Below, in pieces: positions 1 to 12,172 of a DNA stretch of 64,000 nucleotides; the first letter of the stretch is position 1; each line of letters opens with the position of its first letter. Source of the DNA: Aquanectria penicillioides (lineage: Eukaryota; Ascomycota; Sordariomycetes; Hypocreales; Nectriaceae); assembly GCA_003415625.1 (NCBI GenBank), contig PYIU01000005.1, positions 2,919,001 to 2,983,000 on the forward strand, given 5' to 3'. The notes beneath the pieces were generated by a model, which had not been told where the DNA came from, did not search any database, and saw nothing but the letters and a program-made list of their open reading frames with translations. A program made the translations under genes and the position numbers.

Positions 1-379
1 ACCCTTAAGCTCTATAAATAAATAATACTGCACTTTATTTAATGCTTTCTCTTTTTTTAGTGCCTATACTTTATTATTACTATTTATTAAATTAACCCCC
101 CTATTTATATTTAATTAATATAGATTCTATTTTAAAATATATATTATTGCCTTAAATTAATCTATTAAATATTATATATCTATAATAGATATAATATAAT
201 TATACTTTTAAAATTAGCTAAAAACTAAAAGATTAATGCTTTAATAAACCCTAAAAGATTAAACTATATTATAATCTATTATTTAAGCTATATAGCTTTT
301 TATATATATAAATAATATAGATTAAAAACCTAAATCTATTAGGCTAAAGAAGATTAAGCTAATATTAATTTTAATTACT

Positions 380-770
380 GCTATATAAAAATAATTGCAA
401 TATATAATCCTTTAAAAAGTAAAGGAAACTTAAAAGCAATATATACTTTAACTAGCCTTACTTTAGCCCTTTAAATAATTATAATTAAAGACTTTAATTT
501 ATACTATTTAATTTAAAATTACTATAGTAAAACTACTTTATATAGCCTAACCTTTTTAATAGAGATATAATAGCTAAATATAGCCTTAATAACTCTTTAT
601 AGAATAATAACTTAAAAAGTAAATAATACTAAAAATAATACCTTTAATTTAATTTAGGCCTTAAAGAATAGCTATATTATTTATTTAGGCCTTAATTATA
701 ATTTAAATAGCTTTAATTATATTCTATAGTAAATATATATTAAGCCCTTTATAGATATATTGCCTTCTTT
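380..770 (+). pseudogene. LINE endonuclease (APE-like) remnant
   Basis: In one frame the + strand reads residues resembling the exonuclease-endonuclease-phosphatase fold of LINEs: an I-x-x-Y-N-P stretch near 395-410, then K-D-F-N near 487-498 where the family has G-D-F-N, followed by Tyr residues where the LINE family often has His-Pro. Each departure from the family pattern can be explained by a single C-to-T or G-to-A change, and stops appear at former Gln/Trp positions. The same block occurs in C2, C3, C4 and C5. Non-functional. Confidence 0.7.
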
Positions 771-1299
771 TCTATTAAACCTTTAGCTTATAGCATTTAA
801 TTAATATATAATAAACCTTAAAAAGGCTAAACTTAAAGTATAAATTACTCTTTATTAGACTTTTAGTAAGATAACCTTTATATAATAGTTAAAATAGGCA
901 ATTAAATAGCTAACCTAAAGACTGCATTAAATTGCTTAATATATTACTTTAATATAAAGGCAATTTAGGCCTAATTGCAATAATTAATAGAACTAGCTTA
1001 CTATAAAGGCTATTTATTAACTTAAATAAGTATAAAGATATATATAATATAATAGTATAATAGTTAATTAGCTAAAACTATAAAAAATAAATAATAAGCA
1101 AAAGGCTTATATAGTTAAGGCTAAATAAATAGCTTAATATAATACTTTATTTAAAGCTAAAATAGAAAAAGATATAGGCAGCTAAAAGAAACTTTAAAAC
1201 TTAAAAAGATAAGTATAACTTTAAAATAGTATTGCCTTAGCCCTATTATAGCTCCCTTCCCTTAACTGCCTTAAGTAAGATTTTCTAGCTATAAGCTAT

Positions 1300-2560
1300 A
1301 TTAAAAAGGCAACTATATTAATAAAATGCTTTTTTTTTAAACTTTAAGTAGATAATTAAAATATTAAACTTATTATAATAAACCTTATAATATAATCTAT
1401 AGGTATAGACTAAATACTATAAAATGCTAAAAATTTAATATAGAATTGCATTAAACTCTATAAATTAATATACTTACTCTTTAAAATCTAATTATAAAAA
1501 GCTTTTAATAGCAATAGATTTTCTATTAGCTTCCTTAAAGTATATAGTAAGCCCTTTTTAAAAACCCTTATTACTATTACTAATATAAGCATTATATTTA
1601 AGCACTTTTTATATTATTTTTACTATATAATTGCTATTATTATTTTTAAATTAAATAAAATAATAGCCTAAAAATATATAGTATTTAAATAGAAATCTAT
1701 CTTTCTTTTTAGCATTATTAATAAAGTAATAAAATTAATAATAGCCTAATAAATAGTAATAGTAGCTAAAAACCTAAATATACTTTTTAATAATTAAATA
1801 GAAAATAGGCCTTAAAAGTCTATTAAGCTTACCCTTATAGTTATAATAAAAGCAATATATATAGTATAGGCTTATAATAAAATAGAATTATTCCTTTAAT
1901 TAAACTTTATTATAGCCTTTAATTTAATTAATTATAAAAAGCTTATTATTACTTTTTATAATTAAGGCTATTTATAATAGTTATTAGTTTAGCTTTTTAG
2001 CTATTTATTTAAGCATTTAATATACTTTTAGTTTAATAGTAAGTCCTTTAAATCCTATAGCATTAAAGCTAAAGTCCTATAGGGATTATTGCTCTTCTCT
2101 ATTCTCTTTATTTTATTTATATTAAGGCTTTATATAGCACTTAATAAAGTCCCTAAAATTATAGTAATTAAATTTATTAATAATATAAATATACTTATAT
2201 TTAAAAGAGATATAATAAAGACTTAAGCTTAATTTAAAACTATATAGATAGTATATATATTTTAGGCCTTTATTAATAGTATAACCTTTAAACCTATTAA
2301 GGCCTAGCTCCTTTATTTTTCTTATTAATACTAAAGGCATTAAGTTTAATTAACCCTTACCTATAATACAATCTAATTATAGGAATTATACTATTTTCTT
2401 AAATTATAGCTATATAAGAAACTGCTTTAAGGCCTATATATCTTTAAGCTTAAAAGAAAACTTAAGCACTAAAGGCAGGCCCTTACTGCCCTTATAGTAA
2501 GTATATAAAGAGTAAACCTTAAGGCTGCTTGCATAATATATATATATATAATTAGATCTA
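1300..2560 (+). pseudogene. LINE reverse transcriptase remnant
   Basis: Around 2,073-2,115 the + strand reads V-L-stop-G followed by L-L-L-F-S-I-L-F, the decayed form of the RT motif V-P-Q-G-x-P-L-S-P-x-L-F. About 20 codons on, near 2,170-2,196, it reads F-I-N-N-I-N-I-L, where the catalytic F/Y-A-D-D-V/I-N motif belongs: both catalytic Asp codons (GAT) have become Asn codons (AAT) by G-to-A change. The enzyme would be dead even without its many stop codons. Outer limits are approximate. Confidence 0.75.
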
Positions 2561-2586
2561 TAATTGCCTATAGTGCTAGTATATAC

Positions 2587-2969
2587 TGTGTTGGTGGATG
2601 GGGACACTGGCCAAAACACACACCCCACCCAAAAGGGTATAGAGTAAGCAGGTTCAGTCAAAGACCGAATAGCCTTTTCAAGCAGCTGCAAACAACTTGA
2701 AAGAGTGTTAAAGCATCTAATTGAATGCTTTGGAGTGTCCCTTAAAGAAAAGAAAGAAAGAAAATAGGGCAGAAAGTTATAAATAAAGTAATGTTATAAG
2801 GGGCTGCACTAGGACTTCAATAGGGTCTAAATGCAAGGAATTTAGAATTTCAAAAATAAAAATTGGTTGGAAAAAACTGCCTGTTTATTTCCTATGTCTT
2901 TAAGGTCCCTTTTATCTTTTTGACTAACCTAATAATAGATTGATCTATATTACCCTAGACCTTAACTTA
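2587..2969 (-). repeat. Solo LTR of gypsy-type element D inserted in LINE C1
   Basis: A 383-bp block present here but absent at the same place in LINE copies C2-C5. On the + strand it begins TGTGTTGG and ends CTTAACTTA. ATAC occurs immediately on both sides (2,583-2,586 and 2,970-2,973), and removing the block plus one ATAC restores the empty-site sequence seen near 45,808. The same block is the left LTR of element D at 58,060-58,441. Strand is set by D, whose pol remnant reads on the - strand. It keeps many C and G bases that are mutated in the surrounding LINE, so it escaped or post-dates most of the RIP. Confidence 0.85.
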
Positions 2970-4948
2970 ATACTATTTCTTAATAAAAAGGGGTAGTAAT
3001 TTAAAAGGGATTGCTAAAGCCCTATTAATTAAATAGACTTAAGCCCTTTATACTATTAAAGGAGGCTATAAAGCTACTTTAATTAAATTGCTAAAAAGTA
3101 AGCTTAAAATCCTTTTATTAAATATATATTTTAATAAATAATTTATTTAATTTTAAGGCTAGCTTTAAACTTAAGGCATTAAAAGATTTATTTTCTTTAT
3201 AATTGTATTAATAATATATTAAATTTACTATTATTACTATAATAGCCTTTAGTATAAATTAATATAAAAATATAAAAAATAGCTTATTAATTAGCTTTTT
3301 AATAGAAAATATAAAGAAAACTAAAAGTTAATTAAGAATTAAGCATTAATTAACTAAAAGTATTAATAAAAATAAATTAAGCATAAATCTTATAAATAGT
3401 ATATTAATAATAAAATAAAAATAGCTAAAATTTTTCTATTTTATATAAAGAAAAAAACTATTTATTTATATAAAAGACTTAAAAAGTATAAAAGCTTCTT
3501 ACTTACCTAAATATAAATAAAATATATTAAACTTTAGGGTTTTCTTTTTTAAAGAAAGGTCCTTAAAGTAAATATACCCTAATATTAATATAAAGATATT
3601 ATTAAAATAGTTAGCTATATTATACTATACTACTTACTTTATTTAAGCTAAAGGGAAACTCTATTTAATTTACTTTATAATCTCCTTAAGCTTAAGTAAT
3701 ATCTATTTAAAGCCTAAACTATATATTGCTTTATTAAATAGCTAGCCTATCTATATATTATACTATACTATAAGCTAGCTATTAAGCTATATTTAATTTA
3801 AAATATACTTACTTTTATATTATTTTTACCTTTTAGTAATTCTTTTATTTAAATGCTTTAATCCCTTTATTAAAAAGAAAGTTAATATACTTAAAAAAAC
3901 CCCCTTTAAAAGAGAGAAAAAACCAATCTATTATATAAATAATACATTAAAGCCTACCCCCTTTAATAGCTAAATCTTTACTTTAGCCCTATTTAAACTC
4001 TATCTTTATTTATTATTGCATTTAATTTATATTTACTTACTTTAGCAATACTATTTACTTTAAGTTTATATTTTTCTTAAAAGATATAAGATTTATTTTA
4101 TTCTTTTTATTATTTTTCTTTTTATTCTTTTTTTTACTATTTTCCTTTTTATTCCCTTTATCTTTAAGCCCTTTTTACTTTAATCCCCCTTTAGCTTTAT
4201 TTAAGCTTAAGCTATTACTTAAAGAATTATATTAAACTTTAGTCTTTATTATTAATATTAGCTAATATAAACCTATATTAAAATTAATACTATTTATTAC
4301 TATTATTACTTTTAGGTACTGCCTATTTTTAAATAGCCTTAGCCCTTTTAACTAAAAAAGGCAATATAGCTATTAAGCTTTTAAAAGCTATAGCTATATA
4401 ATTAATTCTATTAATTAGCTTATAGAGCTAATTAGCATTAAGATCTATAATTAAAACTATAAGTATAGCTTAAAAGCATACTTAAGTTACTTTTCTTTTA
4501 GCTTAAGTAGCTTTAGCCCTTAATTGCTAAAGCTTTTCCTTTTATAATCTATATTAGCATTATACCTATAGTAAAATTAAATTAAGCTATACTTATTATA
4601 GCTATTCCCTTCTATAAAGCCACTATTAATATATAGGCATTAGCCTCTATTAAATATAGCAATAGCTTATATAGCTTATATATATAGGTATAAGCTATAT
4701 AGCTATTAGCTTTAATATCTATTAATAGTTAGTTTTTTATAGCTATAAGGGATAGAAACTATATATTAGCCTAATCCTAATATAGACTATTCTTTTTATC
4801 TTTTGCTATTTATATAATATATATAGAATAGAGTAAATTCTATATTGCCCCTAAAATTAATATAGTACTCTCTACCTTAATGCAGCTAGTTTAGTGTTTT
4901 AGTATTTATTAATATTAATAAAAATGCTATTTATAGCTGCATTAAATA

Positions 4949-5190
<242 letters not shown>

Positions 5191-5394
5191 TTTTTAGCTA
5201 TATATAATTAATATAAAATAGCAATAAAAATAATAATTAATACCTATATAAGTTAAATATTCTATATAAATAATATATTAATAAAGTATATATTTAAAGG
5301 CAATAAAAAACTTTTATAAAGGTATATAAAAAAAAAAGAAAAAAAAAGAAATTAAATATATTTATAAAAATTAAAAAATAATAATAATAGCACT

Positions 5395-5515
5395 TAAATA
5401 GCTAGCAGCTAGCTAATTGCTAATTAATAGCACTAAAATAATGCCTTACTCTTTATAATAGGCCTATAATATAGGCAATTTAAGTCTATTATAGGCCTTA
5501 CTTTTACCTTATTTA
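5395..5515 (+). other. Palindrome-rich segment of the LINE 3' untranslated region
   Basis: Contains clustered GCTAGC/AGCTAGCT palindromes (about 5,399-5,425) followed by an inverted repeat built from TAATAGGCCTATA and its near-complement (about 5,455-5,505). Both parts recur at matching positions in C2 (41,450-41,530), C3 (46,930-47,035), C4 (57,120-57,225) and C5 (11,795-11,890). It could fold as hairpins in the LINE RNA; a role in reverse-transcriptase recognition is speculation. Confidence 0.55.
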
Positions 5516-5724
5516 CTAACCCTATAATTAAATAAATAAAATATTTTACTAATAGTATTAAATTAACTTTTAATTTAATGCTTCTCTATAGGGGACCTAT
5601 ATTAAGTTTAATATTATATTAAATAAAGGTTTTTATTTTATTAATATAGTTTTTTCCTTTATTTATATAGTATAAAAGCATTATTTACTTTATAGGTCTA
5701 TAGAGTATTAATAAATAAATAAAT

Positions 5725-6089
5725 TTAAAATTAAATATAAAAATTAAAAAAAAAACTTTATAATTTTAAAAATTAATTTAAAGGCTATATTTTTAAATTA
5801 AAAATATATATTAAATTAAAAATATATTAAAATATTAATGCTTTAAGAAATTATATAAAAAATAAAGGGTTATTAAAATTAATTTAAAGAAGGCTTATTA
5901 AGCCTTTAGCTAGCTAGCCTATATTAAAAAGAAAAGAAAAGCTAAATAGATCTCTTTAACCTTAAGGGGCAGGAGCAAAAGTGAATAGATATATAATATA
6001 TATATATGTTTAAGGTTATCAATTAGTTATATAAGCTATTTAATAATATTTAACTTGCTTAAATTGATCTATTTAATTTAATTTAGTAT
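5725..6089 (-). repeat. Relic repeat E1, interrupted by copia element A
   Basis: AT-rich sequence between the LINE C1 tail and the left LTR of element A. Its part at about 5,901-6,055 is a diverged reverse complement of E2, which lies at 34,128-34,191 and 40,987-41,075 on the other side of the gene island. Shared landmarks are the runs around CCTTAAGGGGCAGGAGC, GTGAATAGATAT and AAGGTTATCAATTAG. No coding capacity is visible and the element class is unknown. The last five bases (AGTAT, 6,085-6,089) form the left target duplication of A. Confidence 0.55.
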
Positions 6090-6310
6090 TATTAAACTGA
6101 ACCAGTTGTGTAATTGTATGTATTCTTGTTTTCTTGTCCCTTCTAGCCTTACTTTATTGCTTAGGCTCTAAAAGAGGGGTTGGGTTGCGCTAGACCTAAT
6201 AGAGCTATATTGTATTTATATAACCTTTATTTAATTATTTTAAGCTTTATTTCTATAATTTAAAGTGCATTTTAGTATTTCTCTATATATAGAATACCTT
6301 AAGTTTAATA
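6090..6310 (-). repeat. LTR of copia element A (low-coordinate copy, 3' LTR in coding sense)
   Basis: 221-bp repeat of the same family as 19,218-19,438, 34,192-34,418 and 40,755-40,981. Terminal TGTTGAACC...GGTTTAACA of the better-preserved copies is decayed here to TATTAAACT...AGTTTAATA. The central GGTTGCGCTAGACCTAATAG block is nearly invariant in all four copies. Confidence 0.9.
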
Positions 6311-8599
6311 TACTCCTTTAAATTTACTAAAGGTAAATTTAATATATTTTTTATTTACTATTTATTTATTAATTTTATATTTTATTTATAGCTTTTTATT
6401 TTTATTTTATATTTTTGTTTTATTTTTATATTTATTGCATTTTTATTAATATTATTTACTTAATGTTTATTATTATATATAGGCATTTTTACTTACTTTA
6501 TAAATGCTATCTATTTAATAGATAGAAATAATAGAATAGTTATAAATTATAATAGAAAGTGTTTTTTAAATTACTTTACTTTAATTTTACTTTTTATCTT
6601 TATAGAAGGATTTTTGCCTATAAATAAAGCAATTTATTCTTTTATTTTAAACTTCTTTTCTTTCTTTTTTTTTAGCTTTAATATAATTTTTATATATATA
6701 TCTTTATAGTATTTTTAGTCTTTAATTTATATATATTAATTATAGTTATTTTAATAAATATATATATATATATACTATATTATAAATTGATTTTATAGTT
6801 TAAATTAAATTTTATAATTTAAAATTAAATTTTATAGTTTATTTTTAGGTTTTATAGCTCTTTTTTTATTAATTACTTATAATAGTAATAATTTATTTAA
6901 TAAGCTATTCCCCTTTTTTACTAACTCTCTATTGCCCTTACTATAAGTTATTTTATAGCTTAAAATTAAATTATATATTATTAATTTTATTTTAGTAGTA
7001 TAAATTAATAGTAGGATTATATATAGGCCTAAGCTATTTATATAGTTTAGGCAAAAGAACTTTTTGCTATAGCTAAGTGTATTGCTAAACTATAAGTATT
7101 TTTAAGTTGAATTTTAAGCTTTATTTAATAGTTTTGCTTTATATAGTGCTTTTTAATAGTAGCTTATATCTTGCCTTATTTATTTATTATTAGCCCTTAT
7201 AGGCTAAAGTAATAGAAAATATTAGGAGCATTTTAGTACTTTAGGGCAGTACTATAAGCGCTATAACTTTAGTAGGTGCTACTGCCTTATATAAGTATAT
7301 TTATATTATTATTTTATATTTTATTTTGCTAATTTAAGTTATAAAATAGTCCTTTTGCTGCTCTTTTTATAGTGCTATTCTTTTTAGATTATATTTAAGG
7401 AGATAATATTATAAAGAAGGTAAGAGTTTAATTTAGCACTTTATTTTTATATTTTAAACTATAAAATTAACTTTTATATTATAGGAAAAAAATAAATAAT
7501 ATATTACTATTAAAGTTATATTAAGTAAGTATACTATAAATACCTTTCTATTTACTAAAGACCCTTATTTTTAATAAATAAAATAATTAAAATTATTTTA
7601 AAGTTTATTTTACTGTTTTATAGCTTGTTTTATTATTTTGCCTTTTAGCTAATAGTTATTATAGTAGTATTAAATTAATAAATTTTATTATATTAATATT
7701 TTATTTTTTTACTATTTTTATAATATTAAATATTAAAGCTATAAACCTTTTAGTATTTCTTTAATTATATATTTTTATAAATTTTAACTTTATTATATTT
7801 AAATGCATTTTATTAAATTTATAAATTTAAATTATTTTTAGCTTTTAAAAAAGGTTTTGCTTTATAATAGCTTTATTAAACTATTAGCTATTAATTTTAT
7901 ACTTTATTTATATAAAATAAAGATTATTCTTACTATTATAAATTGCCTTAATTAATAATTATATATATTAATATATTTAAGTTTAGTCTTTAATTTTTTA
8001 AGAAGATTTTAAATAAATTTAATTATTTATTAATTATTATAAATAAGTTTTAAAATAGAATTCTAAAGCTTAATTTTAAGTTCTATAAATAGTCTCTATT
8101 AATAGAGTTCTTTTTTTATAGTTTAAAAGAAAGCAAGCAGTTTTGCCTTTATAGTTAATATTATAACTATATTTTATTTATTTATATACTATTTAATTAA
8201 TCTATTAAAAAGTTTTATTATATATACTTATAAACTTTTTTAATTTAATATATTATTAGTAAAAGATATATTACTATATATTAAAAAGTTATTTTTGCCT
8301 TTAAGCTATAAAGTAAGAAAATAAATTGTATAAAAATAATTTAATATTTAATTTACTGCCTTTATATAGAGTTCCTTTAGATTTATTATAAATTTTATAA
8401 AATATAATATAGTAAATATAATATTTAATTAAGTAATAATTATTATATAAAGAATTAAGCTAATTATTTATTTATATTAATTTATTATACTTTATTTAGC
8501 AATTTGCTTATTTAAAAAGAGTTTTATTTTTTCTATTAAAGTTATATTTTTTTTATTTAAAGTATATAATTTATAAATTTTCTTTAAGTATAAGTTTTA

Positions 8600-8800
8600 A
8601 ATTATTTAAATTAATTTTTAACTTTATTTTTCAATAATTTCTATTTTAAGAAATTACTATAGCTTATTTCTATTAATTAATTTATATTTTAACTTTAGAC
8701 CTATAATTGCTTTATCTACAATTAGTTTATATCTTTTAGTATATATTATTATAATATTATTTATATAAAAAAAGATAAAAACTTTACTTTTACTATAGTA
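8600..8800 (-). pseudogene. Copia-type reverse transcriptase remnant in element A
   Basis: The - strand near 8,745-8,785 reads F-x-F-Y-I-x-N-x-I-I-I, the decayed form of the copia motif L-x-Y-V-D-D-I-I. Downstream on the same strand it resembles the copia segment with L-T-D-x-G and F-L-G/R-M. The matching, slightly better-preserved region of B is at about 36,780-36,935. Limits are approximate; stop codons are frequent. Confidence 0.65.
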
Positions 8801-11800
8801 ATATAGTTTATAAAGGATTAATTTAAAATTAATATTTTATAATATTATTTTAAGCTCTATTTACTATAAAAAAAATATAATTTTTAGTCTATAAAGTGCT
8901 TTCTTAAGTAATAATACTTAACCTTTATTTTTGCTTTTTTTATATTTTAATAAAGATTTTATAAATATATTTATTAGCAATTTTGCATTTATAAATGCAT
9001 TTACTATATTAAATTATAGCATTTTAAAATTAAATTTTATTATAATTATAAGTAATATTCTAAATGATTTTTTTATTAATATAGCAATATATATTTCTTT
9101 AGAACTTACCTTTTGCTATTAATCTCTTTAAATAATAAGTCTAGCTTTATATTTTTATAAATATTTATATTTATTAAATTTATATATATAAACCTATATA
9201 TAGTTAATAAATTATAAGTTATAAAACTTAATTTTGCTTTTTAATATTTTAATTTAAGACTTTATTTATTAATAATTCTTTAAGTATATTTTCTTTACTT
9301 TTAAAAATATAGCCTTAAACTTATACTTAAGAATATTTCTATAAGAACTTAATACTTAAAGTAGGTTCTTTTAATAGAGTTTTTATTTCTTTTAAATAAA
9401 GTCTATTTTATTTTTTTATAGCTTATATTTTAATTTATACTTTTTATATTTAATTTTAATATATATTGCCTTAATTATAATAGTATTTTTGCATTTTTTA
9501 AATAATATAGCTTTTATTTCTATAAAGAAGGCTTAATAGAACTTAATCTATTTCCTCTATAAGTTAATATTTAGTATTAAGGGTATTAAATATTTTTCTT
9601 TTTGCTTTATTGCTAAAGCTAAAAAGGCAAAAGCTAAACTTTTTAATAGAGTTAAAAAGGGTTTAAACTATAGTTAAGTGTATTTTTTATCTTTAATCTA
9701 TAGTTTATTTATATCTTTTTTTTTTTTAGTTTTTAAGTTTTTAACTATATTTTAAAGGCTTATTTTAATAGTTTAAAGCTTATTTTATAGTTAATTAATA
9801 TTATTTATTTAATTAATTTATTTAATATTAAAAAGAGCTTTTATTTATATTTATATTTCTTTAAAGGTCTTTTTACCTATAGTTTCTTTTATTTTAGTAT
9901 TATTTACTAAAAAAAGGTCTTTTTTATTAAAGATAATATCTTAAGTTATATATATTTAATTAATAATTAAATTCTAAATGCAAAAGAGGTTTTAGGAATT
10001 ATATTTTATAAAATAATTTATTTAAGCCTTTAGGCTTATTTTAAATATAAGTTAATTTTTCTTTAATTAAATATCTTTAGTTATTATAAATAATTTACAA
10101 TTAATTATCTTAAGGTAAGTAATTTATAGCTTGCAATCCTTATTTAAGCTTTAAATTAATAAAAAGAAGCTTTTATATAATGTTTTTCACTTAAGTCTTT
10201 ATTTTAAAGTTTAATTTAGTAAATATATTGCTATTCTTACTATTTCTAGCTATAGTTTAGCTAATAGATTACTTTTAATTATAAGAACTTTTATTTTCTT
10301 TTTTACTATCCCTTTAGAATATTCTTTTAATCTATTCTATTGCTATATTTAAAGGGCACTTTTTTTTACTACTATTTCTCTTTAATTTAGCTATATATAG
10401 ATTAAATTGCTCTTTTAAAGCTTATTATCTATTTTTATTACTTAAAGTTTAATTTTATATTTTATTTTTAATATTTAAATAAAGTTTTATAGTATTAATA
10501 ATAATTATTTTTCTTGTTAATTTTTAAAGTAATAGTTTTAGTATATTTTTAATATATAGTCTATTATAATAGTATATAAAAAAAGGTTTATTATATTAAA
10601 TTAAAAGTTATAAAAGTTTAAAAAAACTTACTTTTTAAAAATTAAGCTTTATATTTATAGTTTATAGTGCTTTTAGTATTTTATTTTATTTAATCTATAA
10701 ACATTATATTTAACTATTATTAAGCTTTTAATTTTTATATTAATAATATAGTTAATTAAGTATTTTAATGCTTTAGGTTTTAAATAATTTAATTAATAAT
10801 ACTATTTTATAGCTTTTATTTATTATAAATATTTTAATATCTATAAATTATAATAAAGTTTATTTATTATAAATAAGCTTTATTCTTAAATAATAGGCTT
10901 ATAATCTAAAATATATTAATTATAAGCAATCTTTAATCTATATAAAGCTTATCTATTTTTATATTTTAAAATTTTATTTTTATTTTTTTAATTTTATTAA
11001 TAACTATATTAATAGAGTCTTTTTAATAAAATTAAATTTATTTTAATTTATAGGCAATAAGCAATATACTTTAAAATAAGGAAATAAGCTTTACCTTATA
11101 GATTTTAAACTTTAATTTTTATATCTTTATATTTTAAGATTAAAAGGTTCTTTAATTTAATAAAGATAACTTTATTAAATAAAGCTAATTTAAGATTCTT
11201 AAATTTCTTTTATTATTAAAAATATATAGTATTATTTTTAAGTTAAATATAATTAAAATTTATAATAGATATTTACTATATAAAATAAAAAAATAGCTAT
11301 AAAATTTAAAATTAAAATTTATAATATTAATTATTAGTTTAAATCTTTAATTAATTATATAGTTTATTTCTTAAGCTTTTTATATAGTTTTTAGACTTTA
11401 ATTTAATTTTTTAATTATATTTTCTATCTTTTATTTATTTACTTTTACCTTTTTATTTATTTAAATATATTTTTAAGAAATGTAATTTAATACTTTTAAG
11501 TATTAATATTAAAGTATAATTTTCTATATAAAATATAATAATTATTTTTTTTAAAGTTTATTTTTATTTATTTATTTATTTATTAATACTTTATAGACCT
11601 ATAAAATAGATAATGCTTCTATACTATATAAATAAAGGAAAAAACTATATTAATAGAATAAAAACCTTTATTTAATACAATATTAAACCTAATATAAATC
11701 CTCTATAGAGAAGCATTAGATTAGAAGTTAGTTTAGTGCTATTACTAAAATATTCTATTTGCTTAATTATAGGGTTAATAAGTAAAGTAAAAGTAAGGCC

Positions 11801-12100
11801 TGCAATAGGCCTAAATTATCTATACTATAGGCCTATTATAAAGAGTAAGGCACTAACCTAGCGCTAGCTAGTAGCTAGCTAGCTGCTAGCTATTTAAGTA
11901 TTGCTATTATTATTTCTTAATCTTTATTAATATATTTATTTCCTTTTCTCTTTTTCTTTCTTTATATACCTTTATAAAAGCTTCCTTATTGCCTTTAAGT
12001 ATATACTCTATTAATGCATTACTTATATAGAATACCTAATTTATATAAGCACTAATTGCTATTTTTACTGCTATTCTATATTAATTATATATAGCTAAAA

Positions 12101-12172
12101 ATAATAACTATAATAATAATAATAATAACTATAACTATAACTATAACTATAATAATAATAATAATAATAGTA
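12101..12172. repeat. TAA/ACTATA simple repeat in LINE C5
   Basis: Short mixed repeat of ATAATA and ACTATA units at the position where C1 and C4 have long pure TTA tracts. It is much shorter and compound, so the tract length varies widely between copies. Confidence 0.9.

Noticed and set aside
8931..9122. 63-codon + strand frame, with a similar one at 37,083-37,274
   Set aside because: Both lie at the same place in copia elements A and B, antisense to the - strand pol remnant; similarity comes from the shared element, not selection for this frame.
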